Positions 35,099 through 44,646 of a stretch of DNA of 64,000 nt are shown piece by piece (the first letter of the stretch is position 1; each line of letters starts with the position of its first letter). Below the pieces are notes generated by a model. The model did no database searches and was not told the origin of the DNA. It worked only from the letters and a program-made list of their open reading frames with translations. Origin of the DNA: CAZKBP01 sp964551015 (GTDB taxonomy: Bacteria > Bacteroidota > Bacteroidia > Cytophagales > Microscillaceae); assembly GCA_964551015.1 (NCBI GenBank), contig CAZKBP010000012.1, forward strand, positions 70,642-134,641. Direction: 5' to 3'. The translations under genes and the position numbers were made by a program.

Positions 35099-35896
35099 TC
35101 AAGCTAATTCCAAAACCGCTTCTTCCAGAAACTCCCTCAGCACGTGATTGAATCGCTCGGGTTGATCCAAAGGAGTTACGTGGCGAGAATCTTCCACTAC
35201 TTTGACCTGACCCAGAGGCATACGTTGGGCGTAGGTTTCTTTCATAGCCACGGGGGTGTAATCATTTGGAGTGGTAATGAAGCAAGTAGGACAGACGATT
35301 TTATCCACCTCGTCGCTTCCTCTCCATTTGACCATTGCGTGAAAAGCCTGTTGATAAGCTGTTTTATCGTTTCTACTCCAGTTGTAGATAAATTTTTGGC
35401 GAATGGGGGCTTGCTTAGTTTCCGGAAAAAGTTTCCAAGCCAAACCCCGTGCGATGGCTTCCATACTCATGAAGGTCATCCACCATTCACGCTGCCAGAT
35501 GAGCATCCCCGTTTGCCAGTTATCCGCTTTAATTTCGGGGCCAGCATTTACGATACAAAGACTACGGGTGAGGTCGGGGCGCATTAGAGCGACTTGAAAG
35601 GCCACGATCCCACCCATAGATAAGCCCACGAGATTGACCTCTATCAGTTCCTGATATTCAATGAAATCAATGACATCCTGTGCCATCATTTCTATGGAGT
35701 AAGGTGCGGAGGGCTTAGAACTTCGCCCGTGTCCTCGCATATCCAAGGTCCACACTTGGAAGTCAGAGGTGAAATGAGCTACCTGTTGTTCCCAAGTCCA
35801 GGTACTGGCTCCTAAGCCGTGCAAGAAGAGCAAGGGTTCACCTGAGCCTTGGCATTCATAATACATTTTTAGGTTAGGGAGAATTGCGCGTGCCAT
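35099..35896 (-). CDS. alpha/beta hydrolase
   Basis: 265 residues with the alpha/beta-hydrolase fold: oxyanion strand LLFLHGLGAS (about 22-31), MRGHGRSS (53-60), nucleophile Ser93 in GLSMGG, probable acid Asp in TPNDYTP (about 211) and His in DSRHVTPLDQP (about 238). The pattern fits the group with 3-oxoadipate enol-lactonase, esterases and haloperoxidases. No signal peptide, so cytoplasmic. The gene has its own terminator and is not obviously tied to its neighbours. Substrate unknown. Confidence 0.82.
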   Translation of the reverse strand: MARAILPNLKMYYECQGSGEPLLFLHGLGASTWTWEQQVAHFTSDFQVWTLDMRGHGRSSKPSAPYSIEMMAQDVIDFIEYQELIEVNLVGLSMGGIVAFQVALMRPDLTRSLCIVNAGPEIKADNWQTGMLIWQREWWMTFMSMEAIARGLAWKLFPETKQAPIRQKFIYNWSRNDKTAYQQAFHAMVKWRGSDEVDKIVCPTCFITTPNDYTPVAMKETYAQRMPLGQVKVVEDSRHVTPLDQPERFNHVLREFLEEAVLELA

Positions 35897-36005
35897 GATG
35901 CTAAAAATTTTGAGTGAAGACTTTGGTTCCTTTATTTACCTGAATTTAAAAAAATCCTTCCACAAATAAAATGACATGCTTCAACTTTGGGCACAAAAGT
36001 TCCAC

Positions 36006-36356
36006 TCAGCCCCCCGATTTTTTTGCTTTGTAGCCTTTTTTCAAAAGATGTTCTAATACTTTATCTCGGAAATCTCCTTGTAGGATAATTTCTCCTTCCT
36101 TGACACTACCCCCTACTCCACAGAGAGATTTGAGTTCTTTGCCAAGGGCTTTCCTATCGTCTTCACTTCCCACGAATTGAGTAACCAAGGTTACGCCTTT
36201 GCCTTTTCGTCCTTTACGATCGAGCAGAATACGGAGGTCTTGCTGGGCGGGGGGCAGGGTTGCTACCTCCTCCGTCTGGTCATCTTCGTACTGGAAGTTT
36301 TCATCGGTAGAGTAGACGATGCCGCCTTCTTTTCGGTTTTTCTTCTTTTTGGCCAT
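36006..36356 (-). CDS. SUI1/eIF1-family translation factor homologue
   Basis: 116 residues. A Lys-rich N-terminus (MAKKKKNRKEGG) and about 30 acidic residues precede the compact SUI1 domain: ILLDRKGRKGKGVTLV (about 48-63), GSVKEGEIILQGDFRD (about 92-107) and a closing helix EHLLKKGYKAKK. YciH and its bacterial relatives affect fidelity of translation initiation. Single gene lying between the hydrolase and sprA, same strand; the gap to the sprA stop is about 100 bases and contains an inverted repeat. Confidence 0.88.
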   Translation of the reverse strand: MAKKKKNRKEGGIVYSTDENFQYEDDQTEEVATLPPAQQDLRILLDRKGRKGKGVTLVTQFVGSEDDRKALGKELKSLCGVGGSVKEGEIILQGDFRDKVLEHLLKKGYKAKKSGG

Positions 36357-36394
36357 GGTATTTTAATTATAAAATTATAGATGACAAGACTCAG

Positions 36395-36455
36395 AGATTC
36401 AAGATTGTCCTTACAGACAAAATTCTCCCACCACGAGTCTTTCCATCTTGAATCT
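36395..36455. repeat. 11-bp perfect inverted repeat after sprA
   Basis: AGATTCAAGAT (36395-36405) pairs with ATCTTGAATCT (36445-36455) across a 39-base loop, ending 3 bases past the sprA stop codon. There is no T-run after the outer arm. It may protect the mRNA 3' end, or be a small dispersed element. Confidence 0.6.
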
Positions 36456-36458
36456 TTT

Positions 36459-39400
36459 CTATTGTGCCAAGTTATATCTCAGTTGAACGCCCGCCGTGGT
36501 ATTGACCCTTCGGAAAGAGCTAGACACCTGAGGCGTATTCACGTTTTGCTCGAAGTAGACCTGCAAATTTAACTGCTGATTTACGACATAATTGATCGAG
36601 GGTCTTAGCTGAAAATTTCGATTTCCGGCCGTTACCACGTTCGTGATCTCTTCGTCTGGTTGCAAAGGTAATTGTCTTTGTATGGTACGCGTGTCGCGGA
36701 TGGTCAAATCGAGGCGAAAGTCAATATCATTTTTCAGCACGATAGTTTCCCCTCGTGAGCGGAAGGGAAGTTTCAGATTCGCTTTGGTATAGCCCAGACT
36801 CAGTACTAAACTATTGCTTCTGACTTCTGCTACCTGTGCGTTAGAAAGGTTTAAGCCCAAATCTCGTTCCTTATTAAAATCCACACGCACGGTAAGGTTG
36901 CTCTTGGTACGCAGATTTACGCCGATCAGGGGGCTAAACCGTTCGCTAATGGTGACCTGATTAATGACATAAATCGGCGCAAAATTTCCTTGACTGTTTG
37001 CTAAGCTCGGAGGTTGGTAATCTCGTTCGTCTGCATCAATGTTTACGAATTCTTCTCCGTAGATATTGTTTGATCTATAATTACTCACACTGTAGGTACT
37101 GGCGTAGGAGTGGGTAATGCTTACATTAGAAAAAATATCCTTCAAGCCTTCAATTTTAGAGAGTCCATTGTATTGGATATCCCAGTTGGGTAAAGGTATC
37201 CTTGGAAAAGGAGAAAGATTAACTTTGTCAGTGCCTTTGCCCGTGTAAGCGGCAATGAAAGCCGGAATAAGAACGTCCTGAGAGTTAATCGCATAATCAA
37301 CGGTGTCGCCTGGATTGAAGTTAGGGTTCACTGCTCTCAGGCGATCTCGGATGGCGAAGCGATTATCAGCAAACTCTTGAAAGACTTGCGAGAAATTTTC
37401 GTCATCATCACCTTGAAAGGCGGTCAGGAAGGCAATGTTAGAAATCGTGTAGCCTCCACTACGGAAAGGCGCTTGTGTGGTTACCTGATTTAGCGTAGAA
37501 TCAAAGCGGAAATTTTCCTGATAGTTAATTTGACGACTCACATTGAAGTCTAGTTGTATACGCAGGTCTTTGACGGGTTCTAAGTCAGCCGTAATTTGGA
37601 GGTTTTCGGTGCGCGTTTGGGTAAAAAATTGTGAAAGAAAAGGACTTGGAGCTACCCAATCATTTTCAACGGCTTGCCGCTTAATGTCAGGGTTCTGACT
37701 ACCGAACAGAGCGAAGCCATAGGTGGGAGCCTCGAAGCCATCGCTCATTCCAAAAAACCTCGGTACGGGCGTAAATCCTGGAAAGACCGTGGCCTCATTG
37801 ATGGAGTAAGTAACGGAGGTCTTTTTAAGCATTAATATAGGCTTGAGAAGTGCCCTTAGTAGACGTGATTCGCTCAGTTTCTTGGTATCAGTGGAGTCAT
37901 TAGTTTGTTTGTTGTTATTGACAGACTTGGGGCGGGGGGAGAGCACCTCGTCTAAGAATTTGGATTTTTTGTACAATTTACTCAAATCGAACCCTACTTG
38001 CACACCTATCTGGCGGGAGTTACTAATGGTATTTCCTAACGTATCGGCTTGGCTGAGGACGCGTTGACCTTGCTCATCAAAGGCCACCGCGCCTGAGGTC
38101 CAAGTGTAGTTGGTACTGAAAGTAGCATCCGAAGAAACCCAGTCGGTGAGTGGAATTTTATCTATGGGTAGCCGATAATTGAAAGCCAGTTGCTGGGTAA
38201 AGTTTTTCATCCGGCCAAAGTCTCTTAGATTTTCCCAAATCACATCCCTGACCTGATCTGTCACCTCTCCCGGGGGTTCGTCAATAACGGCATTTACCAG
38301 GGCGTTGTAAGAGAAAGAAAGTCCCTGACTTAGATTCCAGCCTAAGGTATAGGTACGGTTGAAGAGGAAGCGTTTTTGGAAGATGGGCTCGACCCCATTG
38401 GTCGTCAAATCAGAAGAACGATACAAGGTACGCTGGAAATTACGGTCTAAGTCTCCTCTCACACTAAATTGATTAGGAAGCGGATTAAAATTGAAATCCT
38501 TGATGATCTTCAGATAAGGAGAGCTTAGGAAACCTACATTTTTGAAAGGCTCAATAAACTCTCGGTCTTTATTAAAATTATAGGCCAGCGAAAACCGTTG
38601 AGAGGAGGACAAGAAATCGGCAGTGGTAATATTACTGCTTCGTTCTATGCTGTAAGCGTAGGTTAAAGAGAAGTTTTCTATATCCCAGATCTGCACTTTG
38701 GCGTCGGGTCTGGTTCTGGTTTTCTGCACGTTGGTAAAGTTGAGGCTCGTGCGGGTTGTCTTTTCTATCACCAAGTCTTCATATTCGTTTCTTTCTTCAC
38801 TATCAGCAAATCCATCCAGTGTGGCCTGTAGCTCTACGTCAGGGTCTAGGGGGTCAAAGCGAGGGGTAACTCTGCGCTTTTCATAGCTAAAAAACATTGG
38901 AATTTTCAGACCAAAGCTCTCTGGGAAGAATTTATCCAGAGCCACCGTGGTGGCGATGTCATACTCTAGGGTTGTTTCCCTGGCTCTTTCAGAAATTTTT
39001 TGGTTAATGGCTCCAAATCCAAAGGTAGAATACCGAATAGAACCTGTAACCTGGGCAAAATCCGCTAATTGAATATTCGCCCTTGCCAAGGCAGCCCAGC
39101 CCGCGGTTTGGTCAAACTCGGTAATGCGCAATTCATTGACCCACATCAAGACCGATTTGGGGGCATTGTCTTCTTGGTCAGGCAAGCTAGGGTCTTGGGC
39201 GGCAAATTCTCGCAAATCAGGGTTCCGCATCCCGATCATAGAGACTTGCACAGCGCTCAGATCAGGATTCCCCACCACGGTCACCCGATAGCGACCCACA
39301 AAGCGACGGAAGGGAACCGTCACGTTCAGACCTTGGCGATTACGTTCTACTTTGGTATCGGTCAGGTCTCTGAAGGCAATGTTAATTTCGTTTTCTTCTG

Positions 39401-42400
39401 GCCAGATGACCGTAGGATCGAGGGCACCGACGGGGGTCATCGTCAGCGGTACTTCTACCTCGTAATAATTATCTGTAAAATCTGTTCCTAAACGCACAAA
39501 AGCAGTCATTTCTCCGTCTTCCGCGTCCTCACTTTCGGCGTGAATATACATTCTCAGTCTTTTGTAAGATAGTAAATCTAGATTGTAATTGCGGAAGACG
39601 GCTCTGGCATCTCCATTTATTAGATCCGTGACCTGCAATTGCATAGATTGTTCATTGAGCTGGCGATCATTGATGGTCGTAACGTCACGATCTCGTATGG
39701 CACCTGGGGGCAATACGTAAGGAGTAAAACCTTCTCCGGCGGCTCCATTCTCCTCGATATTCACCGTAGATACGACAAAATTCGCATCGTAAGGTTCTGT
39801 GGGTAGGCCAAAGCCCGGGTCATTCAAATCTCCTAGAAAGCGTCTCCATTGATTCGCTACAATTTGAAATTGTGCGAAACGTAGCACCACAGGCTCTCTA
39901 AAATCCGTCATAAACATTCTAAGATATCGGATAGACTTGAAGCCTTCAATATTTCCGATCCTGTTGTCAAATTCTCTCACGGGGATACGGAAGAGATACC
40001 AGGTAGCTCCATTTTCACCCGGGTTCACATCTACGATATAGCCATTGCCTCCTCCTCTTTGCAGCTGGCCGGGTTGCAAAGGAATGCGATATTGATAATA
40101 GCTTTCTAAATCACCCACGGTATTATCAATATTCAAATCTTCATTGTCGGGCACGTTGGTAGCAGCTGTGGCAAAACCTCCACCGGTACTCACAGGAGAA
40201 TTCCCTTCTAATCCGTTAAATTGTTTATAACGCTCGAGAATTTGCGCGCCGTCTGCATCAAACTCGCTTCCCAAATAATAGCGAAAATCATCGGCAGATA
40301 AATCTGCTAAAATTTGCTCTCTAACCACAGGATCGGTAACTCGGCTATTCACCGCATTGACAAAAGCCTGAAAAGAAGGGAAGTTGGCTTCATCTGTTTC
40401 ACGCAATCCGTCGAGGCCAATATCTTGGTTTTCACGGGCATTGTCATCATTATCAAAAGCATTCGTGATAAATTGCTGTTGCGTTACGAAACCCCAAACC
40501 GTGGAGTCTGCGTTTTCGGCCGTTGCTCCCTCGGCGGGCAAGCCATTCTCAAAGCCGTGCTTCCCGTCTGGAATCACATCTTCGGAAATATTTCCTAAAT
40601 TAAGATACAAGGTTCCTCCGGTGGTGTTATTTTGGTTGAGCCGCCCGTCCAAAACTCTTCCATCTTCTCCTTCAATAAAGGGATCCATCAGCCAGAACTC
40701 CACATATTCTACATTGGCATTATCAAAATCAATATCGGAAGTGATGGCTCGGGTAATTGCTCCAAAGTTCTGTTCAGGATTGGGAAGCAAGCCCTGAGCC
40801 GTGATGTTTGGGTTGTAGTTGTAAGGCCCTCTTTCCTCGGGATAATAAGCCACATCAAAGATAATCTCGTTGGTCTGGAAGGGCAATTGATTCCGAGCAG
40901 GGAAAATTTCCTGAGGAGACACCGAGCGCGTGTAGTTGTTCCCATCGTCAATGCCCGAAGGCACGCTTGGCCCTCCATCTCGGTAAAAGATATTATCTAC
41001 ATTGTACCAAGCTAGTTTGGCTCGGCGATAGGCATAGTCTAGCTCCCGAGAGTTTGCTCCGGGGATGAGCTGAGGGGTAGCTCCTAAGCTCCAGTTTTCT
41101 TGAGGAGCACGCACCAGATTGAAGGCTGTCCGTGTTCCCTCGAAATCATCAATAAAAGAGACTTGCCCACTGAGCGGAGCTGCCCCAGGAAAAAGCTGCG
41201 CGTATTCACCATAAAGGCTAAGATTAGACTCCTGCTTGGTTTGGATCAAGGGGATTTTATCTACCAAGCGAGTCAGCAAGCGAGAAGTGGAGCGGTAATT
41301 CACATCCGCACCCACCATAGTATTATTGACAGGTTCGTCGGCAATATTGACCCTCGTGATGACGGGGCGTTCGCTGAGGTTCATGATCGTGGCTCCGATC
41401 ACGAAGTCTTCATTAACCGTATAGTCAAAACGTGATCCCAAGAGCCGCCTCGTCTGGAAGTTAAAGAGGTCTGCTTTCTCATAATCAATTTTGATTTCTT
41501 TGCCCGAGTTGAGGACGGATTGATCCGTGATGGTCACGCGACCCGTAGAATAATCTACAATATATTGTTGGTCTTCTACCAAGGGCGTGTTACCCGCCGT
41601 TACTCTCACGGAGCCGGGGGCAATATTAATTCCAGGAAGAGAAACATCAGACGAGGCACTGGCTTCAAAGCTTCCTGAGAGGAAAAACTTGTCGAGGGTG
41701 GCAATCTGTATGGCATCGGCTTTGGTAGATGAGTACAACGTATCAAAGACAAACTTATTGATCAAATCCTGCTCTGTAACCGGATTAAACTGCTGCCGCA
41801 GAAAATCCCCAAAAGGCTCCAAAACCGGGAAGAAAATTCGCCCGTTCCTCGAATCAATTGTGATTCCCTCGAGATAGTCAAAGTTTCCATCAGGCTGGGG
41901 GTCATTGAGTTGGTTCAGGTTGTCGAGCCCGAGCAGTTGCAATAATTGCACATCTTGCGTATTCTCTCCTTCTTGTAAAGTCGGGTTGTCAATTCCAGTT
42001 AAGTCATCTTTATAGATAATTCTGAGTAAGAAGTTCTGCTGGCTTACTTGATTGGCATTGAGGGAGTAAACGTTTTTCATCATCAGATCCCAGGTGGGTA
42101 ACTCAATCCGGACGGCGTTGGGCCGAAGCATTTTGAGCTGGAGAACCTCATTGGCGTCTCTTTCAGACAAGTCTTCTGTTAATTCTCCTACCCGAAATAC
42201 TTCATTACCGATTTGATACTCATAAGCTACTGCCAAAACCTCGTCGTTCCGCAAGGGAGTCAATAAAGAAACATAGCCGAGGTTTGGATGGAAAGTAAAC
42301 TCACGCTCGGATAGGCGACGTGCTGAGCGCACCAGTACAAAATCATCTCCATTGACAAATCCTTGCTGTTCTAGTTGGTTAACGGCTTGGTCGGCTTGTA

Positions 42401-43712
42401 GTGTAGTATCTATCTGACTGAGTAGATCATTCACGTTATTATCAGGGAATACGCCCGCACCCGCCGTAGGCGTAATGTTGTCGCTAAAAGGATCGGCCTC
42501 ACCTAAATCCAAGTGTGCCACTATGTTTCTCAGGTCTTGGGTGTTATTGACCCGATTGGTCACATAGACTTCTACCCGAGTAATAGTGACAGGAGAGGTG
42601 ATCTGCGGTAAGGTACTGAGCCAAGTTTCATAATTATTCCGGAAATATTGCCCCATAAAAAAGTGGCGATTATCTTCGTAATCAGAGCCCCGAATTTCAA
42701 ATTTTCTGCGTTGCGCTCCTCCCTGTAAGTTCACAGTTTCGGCGCGGGCTCTCTGGTTAGAGAAGACCGAGCGCACCGAAAGCCGACCAAATTTCAGTTC
42801 GGTAGCCACCCCGAAGAGATTTTGCCCTCCTGAAATGAGGGAGGTACTCAAAGGAAAGCTTACATTTCCGAACTCAATCTTTTGGATAATATCTTCTTCA
42901 AAACCAGTGTATTCCAGCTTAAAGTTATTCTCAAACTGGAAGCTGGCTTTGGTATCAAAGCTTCCGCTAATTTCCATTTTCTCTCCGACTTTACCCGTAA
43001 GGGTAACATTGGCGTGTGGGTCAAAGAGAAAGTTTGTATTCCGTTGCTGGCGAATCGGAAGGGAAGGATTGGCCACCCGCTGCCTTTGAAGGGCAAAATC
43101 CAAATTTACAAAACCAGTAGGACGAAACTCCACGTAATCTCCTCCAAAAATACGATTGAAAAACTTACTCTCTACGGGGATCTTTGGGATCAAGCGCCGC
43201 CCGCTAGAGGTGGCACTTTCGGCATTATCTCCCTCGGCTAGTTCGCGCCAGGTACGGTTTTTATCCTGCTCAAAAATAATGTTGCTGTAATCATCTTGGT
43301 TAAGAATTACAGGAGAACGAAAGTCTAAATCACCGATTTTTTCAGAGATTCGATAGCGATAGCTGGCACTATCCGCGATCATTTCGTAATTCGTATTCAG
43401 ATCTGGATAATTATATAAAAGTGTAGGGTTGGGATTCCCTGTGGAAAAAAGATCACTGTACCGATCCTGAGGACGATAATAAGGAAATCGCGTGGGCTTG
43501 TAGGGCGTATCCACGGGTAAAACCTGTAGCTCAGAGGGAGGAGGGTACAATACACTGTCCAGACTCTTGCTAGCAGGTAGGGTTGTTTTTTGCTCTAAGG
43601 GCGGGTGTTTTTTGAGATTTGCCTGAAAAGAGCGTACGGAGTTATCATCGCTCAAATAGGCCCATAGTAGTACTGCAAAAGCAGATACTCCAAACTGTAC
43701 TAAATACTTCAT
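36459..43712 (-). CDS. sprA: type IX secretion translocon protein SprA (Sov)
   Basis: 2417 residues, the size of SprA, the giant outer-membrane barrel that exports T9SS cargo. N-terminal signal/anchor (VQFGVSAFAVLLWAYL), then long beta-strand-rich sequence throughout. Typical SprA stretches are seen: the early region with TGFVNLDFALQRQRVANPSLP-like text, repeated FxxGDxV-type plug segments, the conserved LQLKMLRP region and the many alternating aromatic strands near the C-terminus ending in RYNLAQ. It sits directly downstream of ruvA (84 bases) and maeB, a neighbourhood I remember from Flavobacterium and Cytophaga. With it, the organism should have gliding or T9SS secretion; partner genes gldK-N and porV are not in the window. 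I choose the first ATG. Confidence 0.93.
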   Translation of the reverse strand: MKYLVQFGVSAFAVLLWAYLSDDNSVRSFQANLKKHPPLEQKTTLPASKSLDSVLYPPPSELQVLPVDTPYKPTRFPYYRPQDRYSDLFSTGNPNPTLLYNYPDLNTNYEMIADSASYRYRISEKIGDLDFRSPVILNQDDYSNIIFEQDKNRTWRELAEGDNAESATSSGRRLIPKIPVESKFFNRIFGGDYVEFRPTGFVNLDFALQRQRVANPSLPIRQQRNTNFLFDPHANVTLTGKVGEKMEISGSFDTKASFQFENNFKLEYTGFEEDIIQKIEFGNVSFPLSTSLISGGQNLFGVATELKFGRLSVRSVFSNQRARAETVNLQGGAQRRKFEIRGSDYEDNRHFFMGQYFRNNYETWLSTLPQITSPVTITRVEVYVTNRVNNTQDLRNIVAHLDLGEADPFSDNITPTAGAGVFPDNNVNDLLSQIDTTLQADQAVNQLEQQGFVNGDDFVLVRSARRLSEREFTFHPNLGYVSLLTPLRNDEVLAVAYEYQIGNEVFRVGELTEDLSERDANEVLQLKMLRPNAVRIELPTWDLMMKNVYSLNANQVSQQNFLLRIIYKDDLTGIDNPTLQEGENTQDVQLLQLLGLDNLNQLNDPQPDGNFDYLEGITIDSRNGRIFFPVLEPFGDFLRQQFNPVTEQDLINKFVFDTLYSSTKADAIQIATLDKFFLSGSFEASASSDVSLPGINIAPGSVRVTAGNTPLVEDQQYIVDYSTGRVTITDQSVLNSGKEIKIDYEKADLFNFQTRRLLGSRFDYTVNEDFVIGATIMNLSERPVITRVNIADEPVNNTMVGADVNYRSTSRLLTRLVDKIPLIQTKQESNLSLYGEYAQLFPGAAPLSGQVSFIDDFEGTRTAFNLVRAPQENWSLGATPQLIPGANSRELDYAYRRAKLAWYNVDNIFYRDGGPSVPSGIDDGNNYTRSVSPQEIFPARNQLPFQTNEIIFDVAYYPEERGPYNYNPNITAQGLLPNPEQNFGAITRAITSDIDFDNANVEYVEFWLMDPFIEGEDGRVLDGRLNQNNTTGGTLYLNLGNISEDVIPDGKHGFENGLPAEGATAENADSTVWGFVTQQQFITNAFDNDDNARENQDIGLDGLRETDEANFPSFQAFVNAVNSRVTDPVVREQILADLSADDFRYYLGSEFDADGAQILERYKQFNGLEGNSPVSTGGGFATAATNVPDNEDLNIDNTVGDLESYYQYRIPLQPGQLQRGGGNGYIVDVNPGENGATWYLFRIPVREFDNRIGNIEGFKSIRYLRMFMTDFREPVVLRFAQFQIVANQWRRFLGDLNDPGFGLPTEPYDANFVVSTVNIEENGAAGEGFTPYVLPPGAIRDRDVTTINDRQLNEQSMQLQVTDLINGDARAVFRNYNLDLLSYKRLRMYIHAESEDAEDGEMTAFVRLGTDFTDNYYEVEVPLTMTPVGALDPTVIWPEENEINIAFRDLTDTKVERNRQGLNVTVPFRRFVGRYRVTVVGNPDLSAVQVSMIGMRNPDLREFAAQDPSLPDQEDNAPKSVLMWVNELRITEFDQTAGWAALARANIQLADFAQVTGSIRYSTFGFGAINQKISERARETTLEYDIATTVALDKFFPESFGLKIPMFFSYEKRRVTPRFDPLDPDVELQATLDGFADSEERNEYEDLVIEKTTRTSLNFTNVQKTRTRPDAKVQIWDIENFSLTYAYSIERSSNITTADFLSSSQRFSLAYNFNKDREFIEPFKNVGFLSSPYLKIIKDFNFNPLPNQFSVRGDLDRNFQRTLYRSSDLTTNGVEPIFQKRFLFNRTYTLGWNLSQGLSFSYNALVNAVIDEPPGEVTDQVRDVIWENLRDFGRMKNFTQQLAFNYRLPIDKIPLTDWVSSDATFSTNYTWTSGAVAFDEQGQRVLSQADTLGNTISNSRQIGVQVGFDLSKLYKKSKFLDEVLSPRPKSVNNNKQTNDSTDTKKLSESRLLRALLKPILMLKKTSVTYSINEATVFPGFTPVPRFFGMSDGFEAPTYGFALFGSQNPDIKRQAVENDWVAPSPFLSQFFTQTRTENLQITADLEPVKDLRIQLDFNVSRQINYQENFRFDSTLNQVTTQAPFRSGGYTISNIAFLTAFQGDDDENFSQVFQEFADNRFAIRDRLRAVNPNFNPGDTVDYAINSQDVLIPAFIAAYTGKGTDKVNLSPFPRIPLPNWDIQYNGLSKIEGLKDIFSNVSITHSYASTYSVSNYRSNNIYGEEFVNIDADERDYQPPSLANSQGNFAPIYVINQVTISERFSPLIGVNLRTKSNLTVRVDFNKERDLGLNLSNAQVAEVRSNSLVLSLGYTKANLKLPFRSRGETIVLKNDIDFRLDLTIRDTRTIQRQLPLQPDEEITNVVTAGNRNFQLRPSINYVVNQQLNLQVYFEQNVNTPQVSSSFRRVNTTAGVQLRYNLAQ

Positions 43713-43796
43713 CTTGTTGGCAAAGGACTATTTCGTGTGAAAAATCAATTTAGACGCAAATTATGCAGATAGAAGTGTTTCAATAGGTCTTGGAAT

Positions 43797-44402
43797 TTAG
43801 ATTTTGAGGGCAAGTTTAATTAATTCTTCTACACTGAGGGTGGAGTCTTTTTTCTGAATAATGGTATCTACATTTTTTTCAGCCACCGTTTTGGCAATAC
43901 CCAGCGCTGTCAGGGCAAGGATGGCCTCTTGTTTTATTTTTCGTTTATGCTGTCTTTCGGAAAGAGGACTTTGTGTGTCTGTGGGGAGGGCTTCGGGAGC
44001 ATCTTTGCTGAGCTTATCTTTCAATTCTAGAATAAGCCGCTGTGCTGTTTTATTACCGATGCCTTTGATCCCACGAATGGTTTTTACGTCTTCGGAAAGG
44101 ATCGCTTGTGTGATTTCTTCGGTAGCAAGAGAAGAAAGTATAATCATTGCTGTATTTGCACCGATTCCGCTTACGCTAATGAGATCTATGAAAAGTCGCT
44201 TTTCCTCTAAATTTTTGAAACCATAGAGGGTATGGGCATCTTCTCTAATCTGTAGATAAGTGAAAAGCTTGCAACGTCCCAGATCGCCAATAGCGGCGGA
44301 AGTATTCAGCGAAACATTAACGTGATAGCCTATTCCACCAACATCAATGACTGTGTATGTAGGTTCTTTTTGCACTAATTCGCCCTCGATGTATGCAATC
44401 AT
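43797..44402 (-). CDS. ruvA: Holliday junction branch migration subunit RuvA
   Basis: 201 residues, the standard length. Domain I (1-62, OB fold) starts MIAYIEGELVQKEPTYTVID with the family GIGYHVNVS; domain II (about 65-140) has the helix-hairpin-helix repeats in LISVSGIGANTAMIIL and IRGIKGIGNKTAQRLILELKDKL; a linker of about 20 residues leads to domain III (about 155-201), which contacts RuvB. RuvA tetramers hold the four-way junction for RuvB. ruvB is not adjacent. It precedes sprA on the same strand, so it may share its transcript. Confidence 0.96.
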   Translation of the reverse strand: MIAYIEGELVQKEPTYTVIDVGGIGYHVNVSLNTSAAIGDLGRCKLFTYLQIREDAHTLYGFKNLEEKRLFIDLISVSGIGANTAMIILSSLATEEITQAILSEDVKTIRGIKGIGNKTAQRLILELKDKLSKDAPEALPTDTQSPLSERQHKRKIKQEAILALTALGIAKTVAEKNVDTIIQKKDSTLSVEELIKLALKI

Positions 44403-44581
44403 GACTTACATGGACTTGATTTATGACAAGCTTGCTCAAGGATGAGTCAGACTTTTATTCAGGATAAGCGGTTGACGTGGAAAGAATTTTACTCGATTCT
44501 CCCCGTTTATAGAATCAATGAATTATCAACCAAGCTTACAAAAAGAACTGGTCGATAGGCCATTGCTCTCAGAATGTGATA

Positions 44582-44611
44582 CAAATCTAGGCGATTTAGT
44601 ACACAAACCAA
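44582..44611 (-). promoter_or_regulatory. candidate promoter of ruvA-sprA
   Basis: On the minus strand TTG (complement of 44609-44611), 19 bases, TAGATTTG (complement of 44582-44589), exact TAnnTTTG. It lies in the 244-base gap after maeB and would leave an unusually long leader of about 170 bases before ruvA. Confidence 0.4.
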
Positions 44612-44646
44612 AAAAACATGCACTTAAAAAAATAGTAGCCTGATTA

